From NCBI GenBank assembly GCA_946187935.1, contig CAMHSJ010000005.1, positions 44,765-108,764 on the forward strand: 64,000 nt of DNA, in the 5' to 3' direction. The notes under the pieces are model-generated. The model ran no database searches and was not told where the DNA came from. It saw nothing but the letters and a program-made list of their open reading frames with translations. Source of the stretch: an uncultured Clostridia bacterium (GTDB lineage: Bacteria > Bacillota > Clostridia > Saccharofermentanales > Saccharofermentanaceae). Positions 12,401 to 22,213 of this stretch are shown here, piece by piece. The position numbers were made by a program, and so were the translations under genes. How positions within the stretch are numbered: position 1 is the first letter of the stretch; each line of letters opens with the position of its first letter.

Positions 12401-13432
12401 TTACTTGAACTGTTCTAAGAATCTGACATCGTTCTCATAAAGGAGTCTGATGTCATCGATCCCGTATCTTCCCATTGCGGTCCTCTCGACGCCGATGCCG
12501 AAAGCAAATCCGCTGTAGATCTCAGGATCTATGTTGCAGTTCTTCAATACTTCAGGATGTACCATGCCTGCACCGAGGACTTCGATCCAGCCTTCGCCCT
12601 TGCAGACATTGCAGCCACAGCCGCCGCACTTCCAGCATGTAAGGTCTACCTCAACGGAAGGCTCTGTAAACGGGAAATGGTGAGGTCTTAAACGTATCTC
12701 GGTCTTTTCGCCGAAGAGCTTCTTTGCGAAAAGCCTCAAAGAACCTACAAGGTCACCCATGGTAACGCCCTTGTCTACCACAAGACCCTCGATCTGGTGG
12801 AATACGGGTGAATGTGTTGCATCGAGGGCATCTGATCTGTAGACCTTACCCGGGCAGATGACCTTGAGAGGGGGTTTCTGATTCTCCATGATCCTGATCT
12901 GCATGCCGGAAGTCTGTGTCCTGAGCAATACATTGTCGTTGAAATAGAAAGTATCCTGTGTGTCTCTTGCAGGATGTCCTTCAGGGATCCTCAAGAGCTC
13001 GAAGTTGTATTTATCAAGCTCTACTTCAGGTCCTTCTGCAATTGAGTAACCGAGTCCAAGGAAGATCTCTGAGATCTCATTGATCGCCATGTTGAGCGGA
13101 TGTCTTGCGCCGGCGCCCTTCATGGAAGAAGGAACTGTTACATCGATGACCTCGCGTCTTAACTTGTGAGCTCTCTCTTCTGCCTTGACCTTGGCCTGAA
13201 CATCAGAAAGGGCATTTTCCATATGGCTCCTGACCTCGTTAGCGATCTTGCCGATCACAGGTCTTTCTTCGGCAGTAAGCTCGCCCATTCCTCTTAAGAC
13301 CTGTGTGAGCTTACCCTTCTTTCCCAGGAAAGCGACTCTTATCTGCTCTGCAGCAGCAGAATCCTTAACGGCTTCCATTGACTTGTCGAATTCCTCGCGG
13401 ATCCCGGCCAGGGATTCCTTCATGTTACTCAT
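12401..13432 (-). CDS. pheS: Phenylalanine-tRNA ligase alpha subunit (start reassigned to MSNMKESL)
   Basis: [79 protein letters not shown]. Confidence 0.97.
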   Translation of the reverse strand: MSNMKESLAGIREEFDKSMEAVKDSAAAEQIRVAFLGKKGKLTQVLRGMGELTAEERPVIGKIANEVRSHMENALSDVQAKVKAEERAHKLRREVIDVTVPSSMKGAGARHPLNMAINEISEIFLGLGYSIAEGPEVELDKYNFELLRIPEGHPARDTQDTFYFNDNVLLRTQTSGMQIRIMENQKPPLKVICPGKVYRSDALDATHSPVFHQIEGLVVDKGVTMGDLVGSLRLFAKKLFGEKTEIRLRPHHFPFTEPSVEVDLTCWKCGGCGCNVCKGEGWIEVLGAGMVHPEVLKNCNIDPEIYSGFAFGIGVERTAMGRYGIDDIRLLYENDVRFLEQFK

Positions 13433-13576
13433 ATAATGACCTCCGAAAAGAGTAATATACAAACTGCAATATTTTAGCATAATAATAATAAAAGTGCGCT
13501 ATTAAGAAGCGACTTTTTAAAAACGCAAAAATCTCAGTGATATACTGAACAAAACAGGCCTAGGAGGAATGAAGCC

Positions 13577-13909
13577 ATGCTTTGGAACCAGCTGCCCGAT
13601 AATCTTACCTGGATAGACAAACTGAGATACTATCTCGAAAAAGATCCTGAAGAAGTAAACAATAAGGACCTGAAAGATGCCTTGTGCGTTCTGACCGCCA
13701 TGTACATTGACGAGTATGAGAGCAATTGTGCCCTGGAAGAAGCCATTGTAAGCGAGATCGGCGAAGACAGGTTTGAAGAACTGTTAGACTCCACCATCGG
13801 AGACGAGACCATATGGCACTACTCCAGGATACTATCTGAACCCAGAGATAATCAGAGAATATGCCTTGCGCTAGGATTCTTAGATAAGCTCGGGAACGGG
13901 ACAGACTAA
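13577..13909 (+). CDS. Hypothetical protein, 110 aa
   Basis: Good RBS (aggaggaat) upstream of the ATG; divergent from pheS; no family recognised. Confidence 0.65.
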   Translation: MLWNQLPDNLTWIDKLRYYLEKDPEEVNNKDLKDALCVLTAMYIDEYESNCALEEAIVSEIGEDRFEELLDSTIGDETIWHYSRILSEPRDNQRICLALGFLDKLGNGTD

Positions 13910-13918
13910 AAACGTCTT

Positions 13919-14851
13919 CTATTTGACGTCGATGCAGTTGAGAACTTCATCAGTGAACGTAAAGGCAAGGATGCTGAAACCCGTGCTGTCTTTGTCGAGT
14001 CCGTACATCAGGGTCGTTACCATAGAACCGTTCGATTCTTCATCATTCCTGTAGTGTGCAGGACCCATAGCAGCTGTAATATCAGACATCGTTGTATTTC
14101 CCAATGTAAAACCGTTGATGCCGACAGTGTCAGACACGCCGCCTGATGCAGAAGCGCAGTAGATATCAAGGCTTTGAATCGAGCAGTCATCTATGGCCAG
14201 AACCGAGTTCGTATTGTTTACTGCAACTATCGTAAACATCAGCATGGGCTTTGTCAGATCGACATCAGAAGAACTCCAGCAGTTGACACCGGGAACTGCC
14301 ACATCTATCCCGTATTCGGTCTGTCCGGGCGAGAGCATATCAGGGTGATATGTATAGTCGATAACAGCGCCGCTGTTAATAAGATCTCCTATGGTTCCAT
14401 TGATGGGATAGTCAGTGCCGTTTGCAGTAAAACAGGTAATGGTTCCATATTCTCCGGAAACCGTCGGATAAGAAAAAGTCGAAGATGTGGTCGGGTCAGT
14501 AGTATCAGCAGGGTCAGCAGGCGCCGTGGGAACTGTAGTTGGCACAGTATCCATGCTGCCGAGTATCTCTTCATAAGAGAACGGACGGTTAATGTTCTCA
14601 GTAAACTTAAACCTGCCGGCATCTTCATCCCAGGTCACATGGGTTTCTATGATCCCGTCCTTAGAGAGGAATATCCAGGTCGTCTCCCCTTCTTCCTCCG
14701 TTTCTTCGACAAAGTCAAAGTCTAATTCGTATTCTTCTTCGGCAGCCAGCTCGGCTGATTTTTCGTCAGGCTTAGTCTCTTTCTTGAAAGAACAGGAAGC
14801 AATTCCTGTAAGCAGCAATGCTGCCAAAAGAGAACAGATCACTTTCTTCAT
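13919..14851 (-). CDS. Predicted lipoprotein, unknown function
   Basis: MKKVICSLLAALLLTGIASCSF lipobox signal. Confidence 0.7.
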   Translation of the reverse strand: MKKVICSLLAALLLTGIASCSFKKETKPDEKSAELAAEEEYELDFDFVEETEEEGETTWIFLSKDGIIETHVTWDEDAGRFKFTENINRPFSYEEILGSMDTVPTTVPTAPADPADTTDPTTSSTFSYPTVSGEYGTITCFTANGTDYPINGTIGDLINSGAVIDYTYHPDMLSPGQTEYGIDVAVPGVNCWSSSDVDLTKPMLMFTIVAVNNTNSVLAIDDCSIQSLDIYCASASGGVSDTVGINGFTLGNTTMSDITAAMGPAHYRNDEESNGSMVTTLMYGLDKDSTGFSILAFTFTDEVLNCIDVK

Positions 14852-14980
14852 GGTTATCTCCCAATGGTTTTTCTCTGCTAATTATAGCATTTATCCAACA
14901 TGATTAATTATTATTTATAATTGTGTTTTCCTCTACAAAACCGTATCCTCGTTTGATAAAATAAAATACCGGAGGCAGAC

Positions 14981-15649
14981 ATGACTATTTACGATGCTGT
15001 ACAGGAAAGACACTCTGTTAGGATCTTCAAGAAGACCCCTCTGTCTAACGATGCCATCAAGCTCCTTAACGAGAGGATGAAAGAACTGAATTCCAAATAT
15101 GACGTTGAGTTCAAGCTCGTTACAGACAATGGCAAGATCATAAACACAGCATACAAAGTCTCCTTCACCAAAAATGCCAACAACTTTATCGTCATGACAG
15201 GCAAGAACAAGCCAAAGATCGATGAGATCATCGGTTATGCAGGTGCTGATATCCTTCTTTATGCGCAGACGATAGGCCTTAACACTTGCTGGATAAGCGG
15301 AGCCATCAACAAGGCAGAAGCAAGAGATGCTGCAAATGTCAGACCCGGATATCTAATTCCCGGCGTCATTGCCGTAGGTTACGGTGAGAACAACGGCAAG
15401 CCCCATAAGTCCAAAAAGTTAGAAGATATCTCAACTTACAGAGGCAATCCGCCCTACTGGTTCTATAAGGGCGTCGGCTATGTTCTTCTCGCTCCCACCG
15501 CCAACAACAAACAGGCATTCAATATAAAAGGTGACGGCAACAAAGTGCGCATCACCTGTGATAATAATCAATATGCGGGTCTTGAACTCGGAATAGCCAG
15601 ATACCATTTCGAGGTAGGCGCCGGAACTGAAAATTTTGAATGGGCTTAG
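14981..15649 (+). CDS. Nitroreductase family protein (TM1586-like)
   Basis: MTIYDAVQERHSVRIFKKTPL...GYAGADILLYAQTIGLNTCWISG...PGVIAVGYG. Confidence 0.85.
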   Translation: MTIYDAVQERHSVRIFKKTPLSNDAIKLLNERMKELNSKYDVEFKLVTDNGKIINTAYKVSFTKNANNFIVMTGKNKPKIDEIIGYAGADILLYAQTIGLNTCWISGAINKAEARDAANVRPGYLIPGVIAVGYGENNGKPHKSKKLEDISTYRGNPPYWFYKGVGYVLLAPTANNKQAFNIKGDGNKVRITCDNNQYAGLELGIARYHFEVGAGTENFEWA

Positions 15650-15664
15650 AGCCCATTCTTTTTT
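15638..15664 (+). terminator. Rho-independent terminator containing the nitroreductase stop codon in its loop region
   Basis: GAATGGGC-TTAGA-GCCCATTC then TTTTTT. Confidence 0.85.
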
Positions 15665-16592
15665 ATGGATGGGTATTGAGCATCGCAATGATGTTGGGAA
15701 GCTCTGCATCCACCTTGTCATTATCGAGCTGGCATGTACCTGCATTCGGATGTCCGCCGCCGCCGTAATCTAAGCAGAGCTCACCGATATCCATGGTCCC
15801 GGCCTTGTTGATGATGGATTTGCCGATCATGACTGCCGTATTCTGCTTCTTGAAGCCCCATGCCACATGAACGCTCATCTCGATCTCAGGATAAAGAGCA
15901 TAGATCATGAATCTGTTGCCTGTATAGATAGTCTCCAAAGGTCTTAAGTCAAGTACTGCGACCTTATCATGGATAACAACGATGTCCTTGAGCTGCTGCT
16001 TGAACAATTCCTGCTGCTCAAAATAAAGATCGACTCTCTCCTTAACATCCGGAAGAGCAAGAACCTCATCAACATTATGGTTTACACAATAGTCAATAAG
16101 CTCCATCATGAGATCATAATTGGAGATCCTGAAATTGTGGAAACGTCCGAGTCCTGTCCTGGCATCCATCAGGAAGTCCATGAGGACCCAGCCTGTAGGA
16201 TTCAAGATCTCGTCAACTGTAAAGTCAGCAGAATCGCCCTTGTCGACTGCTTCCATCATCTCTGTGCTGACAGTCTTGATCTTCTCTGCCCCGCCGTAAT
16301 ATTCATAGACAACGCGTGCAGCAGACTTAGCCACATGGCAGATGTACTTGTCCTGAATGGCATCTATATCATTGCGGGCAAGTTCACTCTCATGGTGGTC
16401 AAATGCAAGCCCTACCCTGGGATCGTAAGGAAGATTTGTCGTAATGTCATTTGATGTAAGGTCGACCTTGCCGTCCTGAACGTCCTTGGGGTGAACGAAC
16501 TTGATATCTCCGATAAGATCAAGCTCCCTTAAGATCATTGCACAGACAAGACCGTCAAAGTCACTTCTGGTTACAAGGCGCATTTTCTCCAT
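15663..16592 (-). CDS. DHH-family phosphoesterase (exopolyphosphatase/NrnA-like; start reassigned to MEKMRLV)
   Basis: SDFDG, FDHHES, GGGGHPNAG. Confidence 0.85.
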   Translation of the reverse strand: MEKMRLVTRSDFDGLVCAMILRELDLIGDIKFVHPKDVQDGKVDLTSNDITTNLPYDPRVGLAFDHHESELARNDIDAIQDKYICHVAKSAARVVYEYYGGAEKIKTVSTEMMEAVDKGDSADFTVDEILNPTGWVLMDFLMDARTGLGRFHNFRISNYDLMMELIDYCVNHNVDEVLALPDVKERVDLYFEQQELFKQQLKDIVVIHDKVAVLDLRPLETIYTGNRFMIYALYPEIEMSVHVAWGFKKQNTAVMIGKSIINKAGTMDIGELCLDYGGGGHPNAGTCQLDNDKVDAELPNIIAMLNTHP

Positions 16593-16673
16593 AGTTGTAC
16601 CTCCGGCTGAAATTAGAATTAACACCTTAAATATATCAAAAATCCATTACGGAAAAAGAAAACAGAATGTTAA

Positions 16674-17297
16674 TTAATTAAGATACGGATTGGTATCACG
16701 CTCGATCCCTATCGTGGAATCATTTCCATGTCCCGGAAGAACGGGAAGCGAAACAGGCATCCGGGCGAGTTTTTTAAGAGAACTGATCATTTCTTCAGGG
16801 TTTCCGCCTTCCATGTCAGTCCTGCCCATGCTCCCTGCGAAAAGAGTATCTCCCGTAAATAATACTGAAGAGTCCCCGTCACTTACCTGATAGCAGACAG
16901 AACCTTTGGTATGGCCAGGGGTAGCTATGACGGATACACTAAGATCACCAATCAAGAACTCGCCCGCTGCTTCTTTGTATTCAAAACTGAAGCTCGTTTC
17001 CCTGCCTGTCATGTAAGAACAGTTAAACACAGGATCCTTCAGAAGATAAGCATCTGAAGAAGACATATAGACATCAGCCTCAGGACACTTACCTATCCAT
17101 TCATTAACCTTGCAGATGTGGTCATTGTGGCCGTGAGTTATAAGGATCGCTTTAACCTTTGAAAAAGAAAACCCTGCATCAGAACCCGATACCTTATCCG
17201 GACTAACAGAAGGATCTATGACCAGAAAACAATCCCCGCCTGCTATAACATAGCAGTTAGAAGCAAGAGGTCCTATGGGGAAACAAAAAACCTTCAT
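16674..17297 (-). CDS. MBL-fold metallo-hydrolase (glyoxalase II-like)
   Basis: LITHGHNDHICKVNEW, TPGHTKGSVCYQV, FTGDTLFAGSMGRTDMEGG, LPGHGNDSTIGIERDTNPYL. Confidence 0.92.
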   Translation of the reverse strand: MKVFCFPIGPLASNCYVIAGGDCFLVIDPSVSPDKVSGSDAGFSFSKVKAILITHGHNDHICKVNEWIGKCPEADVYMSSSDAYLLKDPVFNCSYMTGRETSFSFEYKEAAGEFLIGDLSVSVIATPGHTKGSVCYQVSDGDSSVLFTGDTLFAGSMGRTDMEGGNPEEMISSLKKLARMPVSLPVLPGHGNDSTIGIERDTNPYLN

Positions 17298-17303
17298 GGC
17301 TTA

Positions 17304-17717
17304 TCAGATAGCATTTGAAGAATAATCGCTGTTCCACTGGCGGTAATCAAGAGCGCCTGCGTCGACAGCCGTGATAAGGACTTCTGCCGAAGCGATATTC
17401 GTCGCATAAGGGATGGTATTCATATCGCAGACATCAAGGAGCTGTGAGGAATTGGATCCTTTGTTCTCCCTGCCGTCCCTTAAGTAGATAACGCAGTCTA
17501 TGCCGTTGAACTCAGCTCTGGAAGCAAGCTGCTCAAAGCCTGCGGAATAATCCACGGACAGACCCGATACCTCAAGATCTGCAGCTGATTTAAGAAGTTT
17601 GGCTGTATTATAAACTGAGATGAGCTGATGTTTCTCAAGCAGAGGCTTGTAGGCAATGCAAAAGTTTACGAGAAGCTCTGTTTTCCTGTTATCTGCCATC
17701 AGAACTATCTTCATCAA
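17304..17717 (-). CDS. Methylglyoxal synthase-like protein, probably catalytically inactive
   Basis: Overall MgsA-like pattern (VNFCIAYKPLLEKHQLISVYNTAKLL..., CVIYLRDGRENK..., LLDVCDMNTIPYATNIASAEVLI) and a position next to mreCD-pbp2, but key catalytic motifs differ. Confidence 0.7.
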   Translation of the reverse strand: MMKIVLMADNRKTELLVNFCIAYKPLLEKHQLISVYNTAKLLKSAADLEVSGLSVDYSAGFEQLASRAEFNGIDCVIYLRDGRENKGSNSSQLLDVCDMNTIPYATNIASAEVLITAVDAGALDYRQWNSDYSSNAI

Positions 17718-17824
17718 AAAATCTCCATCAAAACATTATTAGTAAAATTTTAAGGGTTGCGCATTCATAAGACAATTCTTAATTACTACAAAATTGACAT
17801 GTATAAATTGTCTTTTTGACAAAA

Positions 17825-20155
17825 TCAGCCCGCAGTCGGAGTAACGCTGGGGATATAGTCTCCCAATATGGGATTTACAGAGTGAAGGTCAACAGATGAA
17901 TCGTACTGGGCATCGAAATAAGCGCTCAGGAGTTTCTTTGCTATTACGATCGTTGAAGCGCCCCACTCACCCTTTTCGACGATGAGGGCTATCGCGACCT
18001 GCGGATCATCCTTGGGCGCGTAGCAGATGAACAGACCATTGGAGTACTCCTTACGGAGCTCCTCGTATCCCGTCTCAGCAGTACCCGTCTTGCAGACGAT
18101 CTCGATGGGATATGAGGCGAACTGCCTCTGAGCCGTACTGTCCCAGGAACTCGTACCGGTAACAACGCATCTCATGGCATTTCTGACAGCGGTAATGCTC
18201 GGTTCTGAGATGCCGAGCTCGACTGACTCGGTCTGTCCCCTGTAGAGCACGGAACCGTCACTTGCGATAACGGAATCAATGACATAAGGAGTTACGAGCC
18301 TGTTAGTGGCTATTCCTGCCGTATATCTGCAGAGCTGAAGGATGGTAAAGCAGTCGTCAAACTGTCCTATCGCAGCCTGGGCGGTATTTGAAGGGAACCA
18401 CATCTTATCGTACTCGGATTCATGCAGGAGCCTCTTGGTCTCTCTTGATGACATAACACCTGATATCTCGCCAGGAAGATCTATTCCAGTCTTCTCACCG
18501 AGACCGAATCTGTGAGCCATATCGGAGATATAGTCGATACCTGTATCAACGCCAAGGAGCATGAAGTAGATATTGCATGAGGTAGCCATGGCGGAATTAA
18601 GGTTCAAAGGGCCGTGACCTGTCTGTGAGAACTCAAGGCACTTAAATACCCAGCCGCCGATGTCTATAGGGCTCGTACACCTGATCCAGTTGGATTCGGG
18701 AGTGATCCTTCCCTGCTCGAGACCCGCCAAGGCAGTTATCGGCTTAAAAGTCGATCCCGGAGCATACATGGACATGATGGCCCTGTTCCACAAAGGGAGA
18801 TCCGCAGCCGTGATGTCTTCGTATTCATCGATGCCGAGGTAGTATTTGACCTGCTCTGCAGCCTGTTCGTCACCGTAGTTGGCGAGAATAAAGTCATTAG
18901 GATCGTAGTTCGGATAAGAACCCATGGCAAGGACTGCGCCGGTATTAACATCCATCATAACGAACGCGCCCGAGCTCGCCGTCGCATAACCTGTCTGCTC
19001 AATAGCTTCTGCGGCCTGAGCTTCGTTGATATAGTCCTTAAGGGCCTCGGTTCCGACTTCCTGAAGATGTGAATCAATAGTCAGATTGACAGTGGCTCCG
19101 GGTTCAGGTGCGATACCGTAGTCCGAAGAGACATAGAAGCCGTCTTCACCTTCCTCGGTCCAGATGTTATAAGGCGTCACGCCGGAACTGCCGTGCAGAT
19201 ACCTTTCCATCTGGGACTCAACGCCCGACATTCCGACCATATCGTCACTCGTATAGCCGAACTGTGAAAGCTTGGTATATGATTCCGGCGAGATCCTTCC
19301 TACATACCCGAGCACGTGACAGCTGTACAGAGCCAGAGGAGAATACGTCCTCGCGTATCTCTCGCCTGTAACTATGCCCATGTAGTGGTAATTCTGTTCT
19401 TTGAAGATGGTAACGAGTTCATCAGGAACATCCATAGCTATCTCGACAGGACTTCCCTTGATAAAAGACCAGTTATCCTGGAATATCTGGTATCTGATCC
19501 TTATTATGCGGTATGCATCTTCGTCAGAATAGCTGTTATCGAGCCCGAATTTCTGCCTTAAGTAAAGGAAGAACACTTCAGGGTCAGTCTTAACATAGTT
19601 GTCGGTAAATGTAACTATGACGCCCTGGGAATAATCCTCCAACGCGAAAAGATTGGGATCTGACTGCCAGAGCCTTATCTTCTCCTCATCCTTAAGGAAC
19701 ATAGGCTCGGGATCCATTATGAAATAGTCGTCAAGTCCGCAAACGCTGATGCAGTGATAATCGTCGAAAAGATGGCTGAGTTCAAGACACAGAGCGTTAA
19801 GATCGTCATCATCCATATAGGCATTGGCGATCATGACGGTGTTGTACTTCACGGAGGACGCGAGCAAAACGCCCTTGCTGTCATAGATATCGCCTCTCGG
19901 AGCTTCGGAGATATACTGCCTTACCACACCGGATGAGCCTTCGGAAATAGTATTCTGGTAGTCTGAGAACTGAAGTCTCATGGTCATTACGAATATGACG
20001 AAACCGAAAGTCGAGAAAATAAGGGCAAGTATCAGGAACCTGTTGCCCACAAGGCTTCTTAAAAGATCAAGAAAGCCTCTTTTCTTATCATCCGATCCCC
20101 TGCCGGAGTTGCGGTCAAACGCACCGTAATCATTGCCTATGAGATCGGAAGCCAT
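17825..20155 (-). CDS. mrdA: Penicillin-binding protein 2 / peptidoglycan transpeptidase
   Basis: MYAPGSTFKPITAL (SxxK), MATSCNIYFM (SxN), CKTGTAETG (KTG); follows mreC-mreD. Confidence 0.95.
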   Translation of the reverse strand: MASDLIGNDYGAFDRNSGRGSDDKKRGFLDLLRSLVGNRFLILALIFSTFGFVIFVMTMRLQFSDYQNTISEGSSGVVRQYISEAPRGDIYDSKGVLLASSVKYNTVMIANAYMDDDDLNALCLELSHLFDDYHCISVCGLDDYFIMDPEPMFLKDEEKIRLWQSDPNLFALEDYSQGVIVTFTDNYVKTDPEVFFLYLRQKFGLDNSYSDEDAYRIIRIRYQIFQDNWSFIKGSPVEIAMDVPDELVTIFKEQNYHYMGIVTGERYARTYSPLALYSCHVLGYVGRISPESYTKLSQFGYTSDDMVGMSGVESQMERYLHGSSGVTPYNIWTEEGEDGFYVSSDYGIAPEPGATVNLTIDSHLQEVGTEALKDYINEAQAAEAIEQTGYATASSGAFVMMDVNTGAVLAMGSYPNYDPNDFILANYGDEQAAEQVKYYLGIDEYEDITAADLPLWNRAIMSMYAPGSTFKPITALAGLEQGRITPESNWIRCTSPIDIGGWVFKCLEFSQTGHGPLNLNSAMATSCNIYFMLLGVDTGIDYISDMAHRFGLGEKTGIDLPGEISGVMSSRETKRLLHESEYDKMWFPSNTAQAAIGQFDDCFTILQLCRYTAGIATNRLVTPYVIDSVIASDGSVLYRGQTESVELGISEPSITAVRNAMRCVVTGTSSWDSTAQRQFASYPIEIVCKTGTAETGYEELRKEYSNGLFICYAPKDDPQVAIALIVEKGEWGASTIVIAKKLLSAYFDAQYDSSVDLHSVNPILGDYIPSVTPTAG

Positions 20156-20763
20156 GAATCTTCTCCGTAAGTCTTGATCACGTCATCATCAGCATCAGGG
20201 CCTTTCCTTCTGCTGACGGGACCTAAGAATGTTAACAGCACTATCATCGGCAATGCCGCTATGGCATTGACCAGAAGCTGGGGAAGTATCGAATCTGCGA
20301 GGATCCTTCCCACCGTAAGTGAATAGACCGCATTATCCTGAAGCTTGAGCCAAAGGAAAACTATTATGTGCCCTGCCACTTTATAGATCAATGTGCCTGA
20401 AAGAACGGCAAGCAGAGCAAAATAGAACTTTCTGTGTACCCTGTTCCTGAAAAACGACGAACCGTAACTGCCTGCGAGGAACAAAACGAGCATGCCTATC
20501 CCTGATGCAAGCTGGATCTTCCCGTCAACGCCCATGATGATAGGCGATGCGAAACAGTCCCTCACGATACCTGTGGCAAGTCCGACTATGGCTCCGTCAA
20601 GGAAACCAAAATAATAACCTGTAAGGATAACAAATACAAAAGTAAGATCAGCTACCTGGTTCCTGAAACTTATGGCGTTCGGGAAAGATACCTGAAAGCT
20701 TGCAAATAACAGGATATATATCGTGTAAACGATTATCTTCCTTACGGGGATCTTAGTCTGCAT
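20137..20763 (-). CDS. mreD: Rod shape-determining protein MreD
   Basis: Multi-TM protein between mreC and pbp2; FGFLDGAIVGLATGIVRDCFASPIIMG. Confidence 0.9.
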   Translation of the reverse strand: MQTKIPVRKIIVYTIYILLFASFQVSFPNAISFRNQVADLTFVFVILTGYYFGFLDGAIVGLATGIVRDCFASPIIMGVDGKIQLASGIGMLVLFLAGSYGSSFFRNRVHRKFYFALLAVLSGTLIYKVAGHIIVFLWLKLQDNAVYSLTVGRILADSILPQLLVNAIAALPMIVLLTFLGPVSRRKGPDADDDVIKTYGEDSWLPIS

Positions 20764-21640
20764 TTTCAGTTACTTCTTCTGTCTGCGGTTCATCTTCAGC
20801 CGCGAACGGTATCATTACGAACACATCTTCGATATCGGCAATATCAGAATTAGGCTTTAATGTTGCCGTTATCGCAAGAGGATTGGAATAATCAACATCC
20901 ACGATCGTTCCGACCGGGATACCTTCAGGAAAAAGACCTCCCTCACCTGACGTTACGATCTCTGTTCCGGGTTCCAATACCACTCCGCTGTCGATCCTTG
21001 TAACAAGACAGAGCCCGTCATTCTTAAGTGAAGCATCGCCTGATACGAGCATCGAAGCACCGTTTACCACGTTGACCTTGCAGGCAACGGTAAAGCCTTC
21101 ATGGAGCAGCGGAAGAACCATTGAATCATTCTCGTCTACGTCAATGACCCTGCCTACCAGGTTCATCTCGACGTCAACAACAGGATAGGCAACGCCTTCC
21201 TCGTCTGCTATTCCATCAGCAGATCCCGCGCTTACCCTTATTACCGAGAACCATTCATCTGCTTCTCTTGAGAGGACCTGAGCGCCGTAAATGTCATAGT
21301 TGCTGAACGTGTCCCTGATATGGAAAGCATCCTTGAGCTCTTCGTACCTGATCGCAGCTTCCTCGTTCTGGGTAAGCTGGTATTTAAGGTCAGCGATCTG
21401 ATCCTTGAGGTTCTCGTTCTCCTCCCTTATAGCCATACCATCGGCTAGTGCAGCCCAGAAATCCGATATCACATTGCCCGAATTCATTACAAAAGCCTGC
21501 ACCGGCGATACTACCGCCGAAACAGGCTTCTTCAAAAAAGCAACCGGACTGTTAGGGATAAAACTGAGCACGACTCCTGCCACGAGCAAGAGCGATACCG
21601 AAAGAACTATAAACCATTTTGTGGTAAAGAGTTTCTTCAA
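20753..21640 (-). CDS. mreC: Rod shape-determining protein MreC
   Basis: N-terminal TM, coiled coil, ENENLKDQIADLKYQL, EWFSVIRVSAGSADGI, VTSGEGGLFPEGIPVGTI. Confidence 0.95.
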   Translation of the reverse strand: MKKLFTTKWFIVLSVSLLLVAGVVLSFIPNSPVAFLKKPVSAVVSPVQAFVMNSGNVISDFWAALADGMAIREENENLKDQIADLKYQLTQNEEAAIRYEELKDAFHIRDTFSNYDIYGAQVLSREADEWFSVIRVSAGSADGIADEEGVAYPVVDVEMNLVGRVIDVDENDSMVLPLLHEGFTVACKVNVVNGASMLVSGDASLKNDGLCLVTRIDSGVVLEPGTEIVTSGEGGLFPEGIPVGTIVDVDYSNPLAITATLKPNSDIADIEDVFVMIPFAAEDEPQTEEVTENAD

Positions 21641-21664
21641 AGCCTTAAACCCCGGTGTTTAAGA

Positions 21665-22189
21665 TCAGATCTTGCGTCCGCAGCAGTTCTTGTACTTCTT
21701 GCCGGAACCACAGGGACAAGGATCGTTCCTGCCGATCTTATTGGAGTGAGCGATGTTGGCTTCGCGGTACTCCCTGGTGATCTCCTTCATCTTGTCGTCT
21801 TCTAAGACCTTGTTCCAGGCCTTGAGACCATAGAGCCAGTCTGCCTTTGCATCACGCATGTTGTAGTAGAGCTTCTCATAGTCGATCTCAAGATCGATAT
21901 CCGTACCATCTTCCACTGCTTCAAGATCAAGGCTGTCACCGTTTTTAAGGCTTGCCTTGATGCCGTCTAAGAAACCAAGGAAGATATCCATGGTATCGTC
22001 TGTGAAACCGAGCTTGATGGCAAGATCTTTTGCCTTGCCGCTCGTAAACTCCTTGTTGTCAGGATATGAATTGAGGATAAGATCGTATGCATTTTTCTCG
22101 AGCGCATAGTACTTGTTGATGTATTCAACATATGTCTGCTGGTTTACAGCATCCTCTGAACGGTCCATCCATGTCTTGTAATAACTCAT
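21665..22189 (-). CDS. SEC-C metal-binding motif protein
   Basis: C-terminal [22 protein letters not shown], almost identical to the SecA tail encoded at 3542-6337. Confidence 0.85.
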   Translation of the reverse strand: MSYYKTWMDRSEDAVNQQTYVEYINKYYALEKNAYDLILNSYPDNKEFTSGKAKDLAIKLGFTDDTMDIFLGFLDGIKASLKNGDSLDLEAVEDGTDIDLEIDYEKLYYNMRDAKADWLYGLKAWNKVLEDDKMKEITREYREANIAHSNKIGRNDPCPCGSGKKYKNCCGRKI

Positions 22190-22213
22190 ATAAACCTCCG
22201 ATGAATAAAAGAA

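Noticed and set aside
13433-13576. Possible T-box leader upstream of pheST
   Set aside because: The gap is only ~145 bp and shared with a divergent gene; no T-box consensus or antiterminator seen.
14174-14725. 183-aa plus-strand ORF
   Set aside because: Antisense to the lipoprotein gene 13919-14851; composition looks like a shadow ORF.
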